DNA of 64,000 nt. Source: Zipacnadum sp036504235 (lineage in GTDB: Bacteria > Armatimonadota > Zipacnadia > Zipacnadales > Zipacnadaceae). Location: NCBI GenBank assembly GCA_036504235.1, contig DASXVN010000017.1:1-64000 (forward strand), given 5' to 3'. Below are positions 41,182 through 48,270 of the stretch, in pieces; position 1 is the stretch's first letter, and the number at the start of each line of letters is the position of its first letter. The translations under genes were made by a program, and so were the position numbers. The notes beneath the pieces were generated by a model. The model did not search any database. It saw only the letters and a list, made by a program, of their open reading frames with translations, and was not told where the DNA came from.

Positions 41182-41809
41182 GGTTGGGCTCCTTCGGTCC
41201 CTCCGGACCATGCAGTATTATCCACTCTGGAGCGATTTCGTGCAAGCTGTCCTCCAGTTGAGGATAGCTGCGGGCCGCCTCCGAGTAGAGGTACAGCCCC
41301 TCAGCCGCCCGCAACCCGCCCTCCACCCAGTAGAAGACTCCCCAGCGGAAGTCGGCCGGATCGAAGACGAGTGCGATCTGCCCGGGGTCACTAAAGAAGT
41401 GACGGTGGATGAACTGGTCCGGTTCGGAGAGGAAGACACCCAGGCCCGGATGGGTGTGGTACCAGCCGACAATTTTCAGGTCGGGACACTCCCGCTCGTG
41501 CGCGGCCCACAACTCCTCCCAGGCCTCCGGGGTGAAGGTCAGGGAGAGCCGCTCGCTGTGGGCGCTGGGGGCGGACAAGGCGCGCAAAATCAGCACATAC
41601 GGCCCCCGCTCGTCCTGCGCGGCGACCCCCGCCAGCAGGCCACCGGTCTCGTAGCGCGCCCCGGAGGGCACGGCCGCCAGGATGTCCTGCACCGCCTCCA
41701 CGTGCAGGTAGACCTCCAGCGCCTCGCGCCCCGCCGGGCCTTTCTCCGTCAGGGCGTAGACCGGCGCGGTGGGCCGGGCCGTCGGGTTATGCGGTGGCGG
41801 GTTGGTCAT
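41165..41809 (-). CDS. JAMM/MPN+ metallopeptidase 1 (soluble), ubiquitin-like system
   Basis: A 214-aa protein with the complete JAMM zinc site: Glu54 in RYETGGLLAG, and GWYHTHPGLGVFLSEPD providing His118, His120, Ser128 and Asp131. The domain spans about 33-170; the N-terminal 30 residues and the C-terminal 35 are Pro-rich or charged. No membrane helix is seen. JAMM enzymes cut isopeptide or C-terminal extensions of ubiquitin-like proteins. The start at 41809 avoids the long out-of-frame leader. It lies between the RING-like gene and the ferritin-like gene. Confidence 0.88.
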   Translation of the reverse strand: MTNPPPHNPTARPTAPVYALTEKGPAGREALEVYLHVEAVQDILAAVPSGARYETGGLLAGVAAQDERGPYVLILRALSAPSAHSERLSLTFTPEAWEELWAAHERECPDLKIVGWYHTHPGLGVFLSEPDQFIHRHFFSDPGQIALVFDPADFRWGVFYWVEGGLRAAEGLYLYSEAARSYPQLEDSLHEIAPEWIILHGPEGPKEPNHGPTD

Positions 41810-41835
41810 GGTGAAGTCATGAGGGGGCGCTGGGG

Positions 41836-42663
41836 TCACTGGACCGGGCTGGGACCGCCGCCGGAGAGGGACCAGGCCAGGCCGATCACCAGGGGCACCA
41901 GGTAGAGCAGCGACACGGCGATGGCGATCCAGGCCTTGAGCTTCGCCCCGCTGGCGGGCAGGCCGGAGCGGGCGATCTGCCCCAAGACCGAAATGGCCGT
42001 AAACAGGCCGATGATGGCCGGGAAGAAGCAGATGAAACCCAGGATGGCGTAGATCAGGGCGTTGGTGGCCAGGCGGTCCAGCTCCATGATGAGCAGGACC
42101 TGCGCCTCTCGGGCCAGGCCGCCCGGGAAGGTGGGGCCGCGGTAGGGCAGCTCCACGGAGGGCACGGTCATGGTCGGCTGCGCGACAGCGGCCTGCGCGG
42201 CCATCTGCGGGCTGCTCTGGCAGCCGTAGGTGGTGCAGCCGCCGTTCTCGTTCCAGCATTCCAGATGGTGCGGCTCCCCGCAACTGGGGCAGATACGGAC
42301 CGCCTCCCCGGCCTTGATAGGAAAACGGCAGTACGGGCACAGCTTGCCGATCGCGCGCTTGTTGTCCTCCGTGGAGGTGCTGGTGCCCGGGGCGAAGTCG
42401 TCCAGGGTGATATCCAGCACCGGCTCGGAGGGCGGCACCGGCGGGAAGGGCGAGTCAAACTGGCTGTCCACCAGATCGGGCGGCGGCGAGGGCGCGTAGA
42501 CCGGGGGCGGCGGCCCGGAGGGGGTAGCCGGAGGCGGCGCAAAGCTGGGCGCCGCCGGAGAGGGACCCGGCGTCGCCACGGGCAGGCCGAAGATCTGCTC
42601 CCCACATTTGGGGCAGAACTTCCCCTGAATGCGAATATTCTGGTGACAGGAGGGGCAGCGCAT
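41836..42663 (-). CDS. Membrane-anchored zinc-ribbon plus prokaryotic RING/PHD-like protein (candidate E3)
   Basis: 275 aa from ATG 42663. A first zinc ribbon (MRCPSC ... FCPKC, Cys3, 6, 17, 20) is followed by a Pro-rich linker (about 28-85). A binuclear zinc motif at 109-148 comes next: C-x2-C-x12-C-x2-C-x4-H-x2-C-x6-C-x4-C, ending ECWNENGGCTTYGC. That is the signature of prokaryotic RING-finger families, with C4HC3-like ligand order. Two membrane helices (about 197-225 and 240-265) follow. RING proteins bring E2 enzymes to substrates, so it may be the E3-like membrane platform of this locus. Confidence 0.75.
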   Translation of the reverse strand: MRCPSCHQNIRIQGKFCPKCGEQIFGLPVATPGPSPAAPSFAPPPATPSGPPPPVYAPSPPPDLVDSQFDSPFPPVPPSEPVLDITLDDFAPGTSTSTEDNKRAIGKLCPYCRFPIKAGEAVRICPSCGEPHHLECWNENGGCTTYGCQSSPQMAAQAAVAQPTMTVPSVELPYRGPTFPGGLAREAQVLLIMELDRLATNALIYAILGFICFFPAIIGLFTAISVLGQIARSGLPASGAKLKAWIAIAVSLLYLVPLVIGLAWSLSGGGPSPVQ

Positions 42664-42789
42664 AGGTGCAGAAGAAGCATAGCGGCCGGGGCGGGGCAAG
42701 TCAACTGAGGGGAGCGGCGGGATTCCATTGTCTGGGCCCGAGAGTGCCAGCAAACTGCGGTAGCGCACGCAAGGCGGAGAACCGTGATG

Positions 42790-43530
42790 TACTGAGAGTA
42801 GCAATAAGGTTAATCAACCCCGAGGGGTTTCCTGGTCAGCCAAAAGAACAAGTACCAATGCAGGCCAACTAGCAGGACAAAGGCAACAATAGGGAGGAGC
42901 AAAGACTCGATGCCGAATACGAGGGCGAACGATCCCGCCAGAACCATCGAATTGATGGACCCGAAGGACATGGCGCGAGACATTCCGGCGGGATTCGCAT
43001 TGAACTTGGATTGGTGATGAGGGCCGGTCGCATGGATCAGGTATTCCTCGATCAGCCGACAGTTACCCCTGAAGCACTCTCTAAGTTTGCTGATGGCATT
43101 GAGATATCCGTAAGAGTTTGCGGTCTCATTCGCATAGTATACGAACATCCAGATCCCCGCTATCCCTATGGCGCAGAGCAACAGGCCGAAACACTGGAGA
43201 GTGAGTTCATTGTCAAAGGAGTCTCTCTGCGGAAGCACCTGGAATAGGCCGGATGTAAGGCCGATAGCCGACGCCGGAAGGACCATGGCCTTGAGATACC
43301 AGTCGAAGACTTGCACGCGCTGCGCCACCGTGAAGCGATAGTACTCCCAGAGCGTGCTGTACTCCTGAAGTGCCACCTGAATCTGCATTTCATTGGTGAT
43401 TCGATCCATAGTTGAGGCCTCTCCGAACAAACCAGTAAAGAGCTTCCCCCTGATTACCACCGCATCTGGGAATCGCCCCTTGCCAGCAATGACTGACACT
43501 GTGGCCCTGCCGCGTTGCGGAAAACACAGA
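42790..43530. other. GC-poor segment inside the ubiquitin-like locus
   Basis: Base composition drops here. One 60-base line (43081-43140) is 42% G+C by count and the next 57%, against the mid-60s in adjacent genes. The segment carries a single membrane-protein gene and nothing else recognisable. It looks like an insertion. Confidence 0.55.
42810..43409 (-). CDS. Four-helix membrane protein of unknown function (likely inserted)
   Basis: Start 43409 (MDRITNEMQIQVALQEY) has GAGAGG upstream; a longer frame to 43499 is possible. An amphipathic N-terminal helix (EYSTLWEYYRFTVAQRVQVF) leads into two helices (about 40-60 and 72-95). A soluble loop (about 100-145, LRECFRGNCRLIEEYLIHATG) and a final two-helix hairpin (about 150-192) follow. 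No family was recognised. Codon and base use differ from its neighbours, and it separates the small membrane gene from the RING gene, so it may not belong to the original operon. Confidence 0.6.
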   Translation of the reverse strand: MDRITNEMQIQVALQEYSTLWEYYRFTVAQRVQVFDWYLKAMVLPASAIGLTSGLFQVLPQRDSFDNELTLQCFGLLLCAIGIAGIWMFVYYANETANSYGYLNAISKLRECFRGNCRLIEEYLIHATGPHHQSKFNANPAGMSRAMSFGSINSMVLAGSFALVFGIESLLLPIVAFVLLVGLHWYLFFWLTRKPLGVD

Positions 43531-43536
43531 TAGCCA

Positions 43537-43767
43537 TCACCTCTCCCACCACTTCCCGTACTTGAGCCGCAGCACCAGGGCCAGGATCACTCCGGCGATC
43601 AGCACTACCACAATCACCGCGGCGATGACGCTGAAGAAGAAGGTGGCCAGCGCGATCACCGCGGCCAGGACGGCCAGCAGGATCAGCCCCGCCAGAATCT
43701 GCTGGCCCAGGAGCTGCCAGCGGCTGGGCGGCTGTCCGTTCTTATTGAGCAGGACCACATAACGCAT
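43537..43767 (-). CDS. Small two-helix membrane protein in the ubiquitin-like locus
   Basis: A 76-aa protein, MRYVVLLNKNGQPPSRW followed by two long hydrophobic stretches (about 21-45 and 46-66) and a basic end (RLKYGKWWER). It begins 4 bp behind the E2 stop, which implies co-translation with E2. It could anchor or recruit the E2 to the membrane, but this is inference. Confidence 0.7.
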   Translation of the reverse strand: MRYVVLLNKNGQPPSRWQLLGQQILAGLILLAVLAAVIALATFFFSVIAAVIVVVLIAGVILALVLRLKYGKWWER

Positions 43768-43771
43768 AGGC

Positions 43772-44338
43772 TTAGCAGAGCTCGATGCCCATGTCCTCCT
43801 CGGCCGGTTCGGGAGCGGGTTCGGCGGCCACCGGAGTCGCCTCGCCGCCGCCCTCGCCGAAGAAGTCTATGTCCACTTCCGGCTGGTAGAGGTTGTCGTT
43901 GCCCACGGGCAGGAGCTTCTCGTTCTGCTCCGCCCAGCGGGCCGCCACCGGATCCAGCGGGCTCTTGGGATTGTAGTTCTGGTACTGGATCATCTCGCCA
44001 ATGTGCACGATGATATCGGCCAGCGTCGAGCCCGCGAACCAGTAGTCGTCAATGCAGATGTAGGAGCCGAAATTCGGGTGGAAAATCGGCGTGGTCATCA
44101 CGCACTTGGGCTTCTCCCGCGGGTAGGTGTCCTGCAGGTAGATCTGGGCCACATGCTCGGTGCGGATGCGCGGGCGGTGCGAGGTCGGGTCCAGCTCCAA
44201 ACCCTTGACCCGGTAGTGGATCTCGTAGGCCTCGGGCGGATTGCCGCGCAGGGGCACGATGCGGATGAAGGGGTGCCCGGCGAACTGCGCGGACACGTCC
44301 CGGTAGTCGGCGTAAAGACGGCGTAAACGTGCGTTCAT
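43772..44338 (-). CDS. E2-like ubiquitin-conjugating enzyme
   Basis: A 188-aa protein with a recognisable UBC core (about 1-150). YPREKPKCVMTTPIFHPNFG is followed by SYICIDDYWFAGSTLADII. This reproduces the eukaryotic E2 order: YP...P, HPN (87-89), catalytic Cys95, a downstream Trp100, then a helix with N-x3-SPLDPVAARWAEQN. The HPN Asn is present, as needed for isopeptide chemistry. A 35-residue acidic, Ala/Pro-rich tail ends MGIELC. The start at 44338 is 14 bp behind the JAMM 2 stop, with GGGAG nearby. The long upstream frame is noise. Confidence 0.88.
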   Translation of the reverse strand: MNARLRRLYADYRDVSAQFAGHPFIRIVPLRGNPPEAYEIHYRVKGLELDPTSHRPRIRTEHVAQIYLQDTYPREKPKCVMTTPIFHPNFGSYICIDDYWFAGSTLADIIVHIGEMIQYQNYNPKSPLDPVAARWAEQNEKLLPVGNDNLYQPEVDIDFFGEGGGEATPVAAEPAPEPAEEDMGIELC

Positions 44339-44352
44339 AGACTCCCAAACCT

Positions 44353-45078
44353 CTAAGTAGTACGACCCTCGCGCTCGAGCCCCAGGGCCTCGGCGAGGCG
44401 GTGAACTAGGCCCGGCTGGGCGGGTTGGGGGCCGACGAAAGTCAGCCGGTTGAGCAACTGGCGGGCGGCGCGGACCGAGGCGAGCGGGGCGGAGATCCAC
44501 AGACCGGGGACCTCCACCACCTCCGCGCCCTGACACTCAAAGACCGCGACTTGTTCGCGCTGGGGGTCTACGACGATCCCCAACTGGCCCGCGCCGGTGA
44601 AGAAATTGCGCTGGATGAAGCGATCCTGCTCCGAGAAGAAGGCTCCAAAGCCGGGATGGGTGTGGTACCAGCCCACGATGCGCAGGTCCGGCGCCTCCTG
44701 CTCCAGGTAGGTGTAAATCTCCTGCCAGGTCTCATGCGAGAAGGTCACATGGCCCAGGCCGGCCTCGGTCTTGGTCGCCGCATGGGCCTCGGTCAGGTCG
44801 CAAACCGGGCCGCCGGCGCACTGCCACTGGTCGCCCAGCAGCACCCCGGCGACCTCGGTTTCCGGGTGGCGCTGCCCGTGGGCGAGAATCTGCTTGAGGC
44901 AGGAAAAGCCCAGGACCAGCGAGCGCTCGCGCGGCGGTCGGCCCAGGGGCAGCAACTCCTGCCCGGCGCGCAACGCCGGGTCCTCGCCCTCCGGCAGCTC
45001 CGCGCCGGGGGTCAGGCTGATCTCGATCTCCAGACCCGCGTCGTCAGGTTCCTGGTTGGTCGCGGGGGACGAGTCCAT
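44353..45078 (-). CDS. JAMM/MPN+ metallopeptidase 2 (soluble), ubiquitin-like system
   Basis: 241 aa with an acidic 50-residue leader and a JAMM domain (about 52-190). Glu75 sits in TEVAGVLLG; GWYHTHPGFGAFFSEQD supplies His139, His141, Ser149 and Asp152. No membrane helix is seen. ATG 45078 has GGAG about 8 nt upstream and overlaps the end of the JAMM 3 gene by 35 bp. The catalytic loop is nearly the same as in JAMM 3 (HPGFG-x-F-x-S-x2-D-x-FIQRNFF), so the two arose by duplication. Confidence 0.88.
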   Translation of the reverse strand: MDSSPATNQEPDDAGLEIEISLTPGAELPEGEDPALRAGQELLPLGRPPRERSLVLGFSCLKQILAHGQRHPETEVAGVLLGDQWQCAGGPVCDLTEAHAATKTEAGLGHVTFSHETWQEIYTYLEQEAPDLRIVGWYHTHPGFGAFFSEQDRFIQRNFFTGAGQLGIVVDPQREQVAVFECQGAEVVEVPGLWISAPLASVRAARQLLNRLTFVGPQPAQPGLVHRLAEALGLEREGRTT

Positions 45079-45949
45079 TCGACGTCTCCGGTGCGGGTGT
45101 ACTCAGTTGATTAGACGCTTCCGGAGGCGGCGTCGCCTCCGCGGGAGCGAGAGCGTTGGACGGAGCCGGCCCGGGCGCGGCTACCGGCGCCGCTCGCCGC
45201 GGGAGCTGAGGCGCCGGCGCTTCCGCTTGCTTCTGGATGGCGTTCATCCAGAGGACGCCGGCCCCCAGGACCAAGAGCACGACCAGCACCACGGCCACCA
45301 CGGCCACAAAGACTCGGGACCAGCGCAGGGACGAGCGGCTAACGACGGGGGTCGTGGGTTCCATGTCTTCCTCCGTTCCCTGCGCCGCGTTTGCCGCCGC
45401 GCCGGTCGGCGCTACCGGCCGGGCGGGCTGCAGTAGCTCATACTCGGCCAGGGGCACAATTTGGCCCTCGGCCCAGCCGAACGCCCCCGAATCACCGGAG
45501 AGCGGGTCCAGGACGAACGCCACGTTCCAGGGCAGGTCGAAGAAGTTGCGCTGGATGAACTGGTCGTAGTCGGACAGGAAAATCCCAAAGCCGGGGTGGG
45601 TGTGATACCAGCCGACCATCCGCAAATTGCTATACTTTTGATCCTTTTCCTGGTTGATCTGTTCCCAGGTCTCGTGGGTAAAAGTGACGCTGCCGCGGCG
45701 ATTATCGTTATGCGCCCCGGCGATGACCGCCTCCACCAGCACCAGCGCCCCGGTCTCGCCCTCCAGCTTCTCCCCCAGCATCACCCCGCCGCACTCGTGC
45801 TCGGTGTCGGTATAGCCATGCGCGCGAATAGCCTCCAGCGCCGCAGGCCGCAAAACCAGCCGCACCGGCAAGGAGCCCGGCACAGGGGTCGCGTCCGCGG
45901 CGAGCGAGATGGGGAGGTCTTCGGTTGGGTGGTCGGTTTGGTCAGTCAT
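45044..45949 (-). CDS. JAMM/MPN+ metallopeptidase 3 with membrane anchor, ubiquitin-like system
   Basis: 301 aa. The N-terminal JAMM domain (about 28-175) has Glu52 (HECGGVMLG) and MVGWYHTHPGFGIFLSDYD (His116, His118, Ser126, Asp129). A single strong membrane helix (about 213-235) and a Pro/Ala-rich tail follow. With no signal peptide, the peptidase domain should face the cytoplasm and the tail should be outside. The ATG at 45949 is chosen; the upstream frame runs through repeat-like text. It is the first of the JAMM-JAMM-E2-small membrane block. Confidence 0.87.
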   Translation of the reverse strand: MTDQTDHPTEDLPISLAADATPVPGSLPVRLVLRPAALEAIRAHGYTDTEHECGGVMLGEKLEGETGALVLVEAVIAGAHNDNRRGSVTFTHETWEQINQEKDQKYSNLRMVGWYHTHPGFGIFLSDYDQFIQRNFFDLPWNVAFVLDPLSGDSGAFGWAEGQIVPLAEYELLQPARPVAPTGAAANAAQGTEEDMEPTTPVVSRSSLRWSRVFVAVVAVVLVVLLVLGAGVLWMNAIQKQAEAPAPQLPRRAAPVAAPGPAPSNALAPAEATPPPEASNQLSTPAPETSNGLVPRDQPGT

Positions 45950-45971
45950 GATTGTTGTCTCTCGGGCCGTT

Positions 45972-46014
45972 TCCCCGGAGGGGCCGCACGAGCGCAGCGA
46001 GGTCGGCCCTGCCG
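45972..46014. repeat. Short palindromic repeat fragment
   Basis: GGAGGGGCCGCACGAGCGCAGCGAG resembles the outer arm of the large inverted repeat at 49400 (GGAGGGGCCGAATGCGAGG). It directly abuts the transposase remnant. Confidence 0.45.
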
Positions 46015-46170
46015 TTAGCCTTCCGGCCACCCATAGTACCTCGCCCACTGCCACTCCTCGGGTGCGCGGCACAGCCCTCTGCGCACAGGGTTCTCCAGCG
46101 TGTAGATCAGGCAAATCCGCGCTTCTTCCTCCTCGCGCGCATGGCGATCCCAGAAGCTGCGTAGCCCCCG
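46015..46170 (-). pseudogene. Remnant of a REP-associated tyrosine transposase (RAYT, IS200-like)
   Basis: The translated end LRSFWDRHAREEEEARICLI, then YTLENPVRRGLCRAPEEWQW, is the C-terminal part of RAYT/Y1 transposases. The usual form there is FWDRHIRDEEH...YIHNNPVKAGLV...W-x-WS. The N-terminal part with the HUH motif and catalytic tyrosine is missing, so this is a decayed fragment of about 50 codons. It lies in the gap between JAMM 3 and the E1 gene. Confidence 0.7.
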
Positions 46171-46190
46171 CGCTACGGGCACGGCGCCGT

Positions 46191-46622
46191 CTAGTGTTGC
46201 GCTATCACCATGCAAAAGAGGCTGGCCGGGACGAACAGAACGCCGAGAAAGATGCCGGCCGCGGCTACTGCTGCGGCGGCCAGGACATAGCGGCTGGCCT
46301 GCTCCAGTCGCTTCGCCCGGAAGACGAGGCCAAGGGCGACGATCCCTAGCGCCAGACCTAGGGCCGGCGCGAGGAATGTCGAGAGCACAACCACTTCGCC
46401 GTTGATGTGCCCGGAAAATACCGCCAGATCGAATAACAGCGCCAATACGCTGACAACGGCGCAGGCCAGTGCCCCCCGGGCCAAGGCGGAGCCGGGCCGC
46501 AACTGCGAATCACCTCGGCAGGGCGCGAACAGGACCTGATAGACCATCCACGGGATGGGCACTGCGACAAGAATGAGTGTCGCGAGCGGGGCAATAGTTT
46601 TCACGAGAAATGCGTCATCCAT
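46191..46622 (-). CDS. Four-helix membrane protein, hypothetical
   Basis: 143 aa with four hydrophobic segments (about 9-32, 48-70, 77-101 and 112-138) and little else. The start MDDAFLVKTIAPLATLIL is plausible, with no clear ribosome site. It lies with the transposase remnant between E1 and JAMM 3 and is not like any known ubiquitin-system component. It may be part of an insertion. Confidence 0.5.
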   Translation of the reverse strand: MDDAFLVKTIAPLATLILVAVPIPWMVYQVLFAPCRGDSQLRPGSALARGALACAVVSVLALLFDLAVFSGHINGEVVVLSTFLAPALGLALGIVALGLVFRAKRLEQASRYVLAAAAVAAAGIFLGVLFVPASLFCMVIAQH

Positions 46623-46713
46623 GCCGTACTACCACCTGCGCGAAGGCGATCACTCTTGCTCTGCCGCGGGCGGCGCGAGCGCCGCCCCTACGGGAGGCGG
46701 CGCGGCCTCCCTC

Positions 46714-47931
46714 TCACGCCAGCTTGCCCATCACCAGCGCCCGGTCCCCTGACATCAGGTAGTGCTTCATGTCCAGGCCGTCGCGGCCGGTGAAGACGTC
46801 GTAGGGGGGGATGCCTACCTGGCCCAGGGTCTTGTCCAGGTAGCTCTCGTCCCCGTAGAGCGAGTGCATCAGCTCCGGCTCGCGCAGGTCGCTGCAGCGG
46901 GGGCAGCGGCCCTCCGCCTCCGTGACCTGGCCCAGTGAGCGGAAGAGCGGCTGCAGCTCCTCGCAGTGCTTGCAGCGCAGGGCCACGCAGACCTCGCGCG
47001 ACAGCTCCAGGACCGCGTTGGGGCCGACCTCGTGCTTGACGAAGTCCAGGACCTCGCCCAGCGGCGTGGCCGAGCCGAACTCCGTGGGGAGGACCGCCGG
47101 GTAGGTGTAGTGCGCCAGGCAGTCCTCGCGGCGCTGGTACTCCACCACGTAGGAGTCGTGATTGAGGCCGTTGAAGACGAAGCCCTTGCCGTCCAGCAGG
47201 GGCAAGCCGCGGTCGCGGTGCAGGTACTTGATGCCCTCCTGGACCTGGATTCCGGCGATGATCGAGGCGGTGGTCGGCGTGGTCGGCACCTTGCCGGAGG
47301 CGATATCCGCGCGGGTGAGCAGGGCGCAGGAGCGCCGCATGTTGAGCAGCTTGTAGTCCAGCTCCGTCATGGTGCACTCGTAGCAGGGGCCGTCGGGGGG
47401 GATGAACATGCGCGCGACGCCCTGCATGACCTCGATGGCCCCATCAATCCAGGGGACGCCGAGGTTCCAGCAGTGCTGGTTGATGGAGACCCGGGCCTCG
47501 CGGTTGTCGAGCGCGCCGAAGACCAGGTCCATCTCGGAGTACACGCCCGCGCCCAGGTCGTAGACGGTGTTGCCGACGAACGCCTGCGCGGTGACCTCGG
47601 GGTTGAGTTCCTCCACGGCGCGGGCCGCGACCTCGGCCTTGGCCTGGCCGATATTGCTCTCGCGGAAGAGCACGGCGCGGGTCAGGTTGGAGCGCTCGAT
47701 GGTGTCCATGTCCGCGATCAGGACATGGCCCACGCCGAGCAGGCCGAGCTGCTTAATGATCTCGTTGCCCAGCGCCCCGGCCCCGACGACCAGGACCCGG
47801 GCGTTATGCAGCCGCTCCTGATCCCACCAGTGGATGAGCCGGAAGCGGGCGTAGCGCTCGTCGGCCTCGCCCGCCAGGTCCACGTCGAGCAGGTCGTCGG
47901 CGACAGGTTCCGCGTGGTCGGCGGTGCTCAT
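46714..47931 (-). CDS. E1-like ubiquitin-activating enzyme (ThiF/MoeB/HesA fold)
   Basis: 405 aa. The adenylation domain has VLVVGAGALGNE (nucleotide loop at 48-57), IADMDTIERSNLTRAVLF and FGALDNREARVSIN. PCYEC (Cys183, 186) and the later CKHC (320, 323) and CPRC (343, 346) are probable zinc ligands. The catalytic cysteine is uncertain; Cys202 (RRSCALLTRADI), before KVPTTPTTASIIAGIQVQE, is the best candidate. The C-terminal 130 residues are an extra domain beyond MoeB. ATG 47931 overlaps the Ubl stop (TAATG). Confidence 0.9.
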   Translation of the reverse strand: MSTADHAEPVADDLLDVDLAGEADERYARFRLIHWWDQERLHNARVLVVGAGALGNEIIKQLGLLGVGHVLIADMDTIERSNLTRAVLFRESNIGQAKAEVAARAVEELNPEVTAQAFVGNTVYDLGAGVYSEMDLVFGALDNREARVSINQHCWNLGVPWIDGAIEVMQGVARMFIPPDGPCYECTMTELDYKLLNMRRSCALLTRADIASGKVPTTPTTASIIAGIQVQEGIKYLHRDRGLPLLDGKGFVFNGLNHDSYVVEYQRREDCLAHYTYPAVLPTEFGSATPLGEVLDFVKHEVGPNAVLELSREVCVALRCKHCEELQPLFRSLGQVTEAEGRCPRCSDLREPELMHSLYGDESYLDKTLGQVGIPPYDVFTGRDGLDMKHYLMSGDRALVMGKLA

Positions 47932-48200
47932 TAGCCGGCGGTGATCTCCGGCTGCAGGCGCAGCACGTCGCCGTCCTTGACCCCGGCGTCGCCGAGCGTC
48001 TGGTTCTCGGTGAGCTGCTTGCCGGAGGCCTTGTGATGGAACTTATAGCTCATCGGCTGGCCGTCGGGGCCAGTGACGGGCAAGTTCATCATCTGCACGA
48101 GCTTGGCCAGGATGCGGCTGACCGGCGCGTCGTCGGGCAGACTGGCTTTCTGCTCTTTGTTACCGGTTGTGTCCATGATAGTGACGGTTACCTTACCCAA
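47931..48200 (-). CDS. Ubiquitin-like protein (YukD/EsaB-type beta-grasp)
   Basis: 89 aa. The start is TTG 48200, supported by AGGAGGT exactly 7 nt upstream; the earlier in-frame ATG gives an unrelated leader. The sequence follows the beta-grasp pattern: KVTVTIMDTTGNKEQKASLP, VSRILAKLVQMMNLP, MSYKFHHKASGKQLTENQTL and a final VKDGDVLRLQPEITAG. It ends in a single Gly rather than GlyGly, so no trimming would be needed before E1 use. The one-base stop-start overlap with E1 is strong evidence that the two work together. Confidence 0.85.
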   Translation of the reverse strand: MGKVTVTIMDTTGNKEQKASLPDDAPVSRILAKLVQMMNLPVTGPDGQPMSYKFHHKASGKQLTENQTLGDAGVKDGDVLRLQPEITAG

Positions 48201-48270
48201 AGCGGGCACCTCCTGATGGACGCGAGTCGCGGGTCGCGAGACGCGGGTGATGGCAACGGCGAATGGGAGT

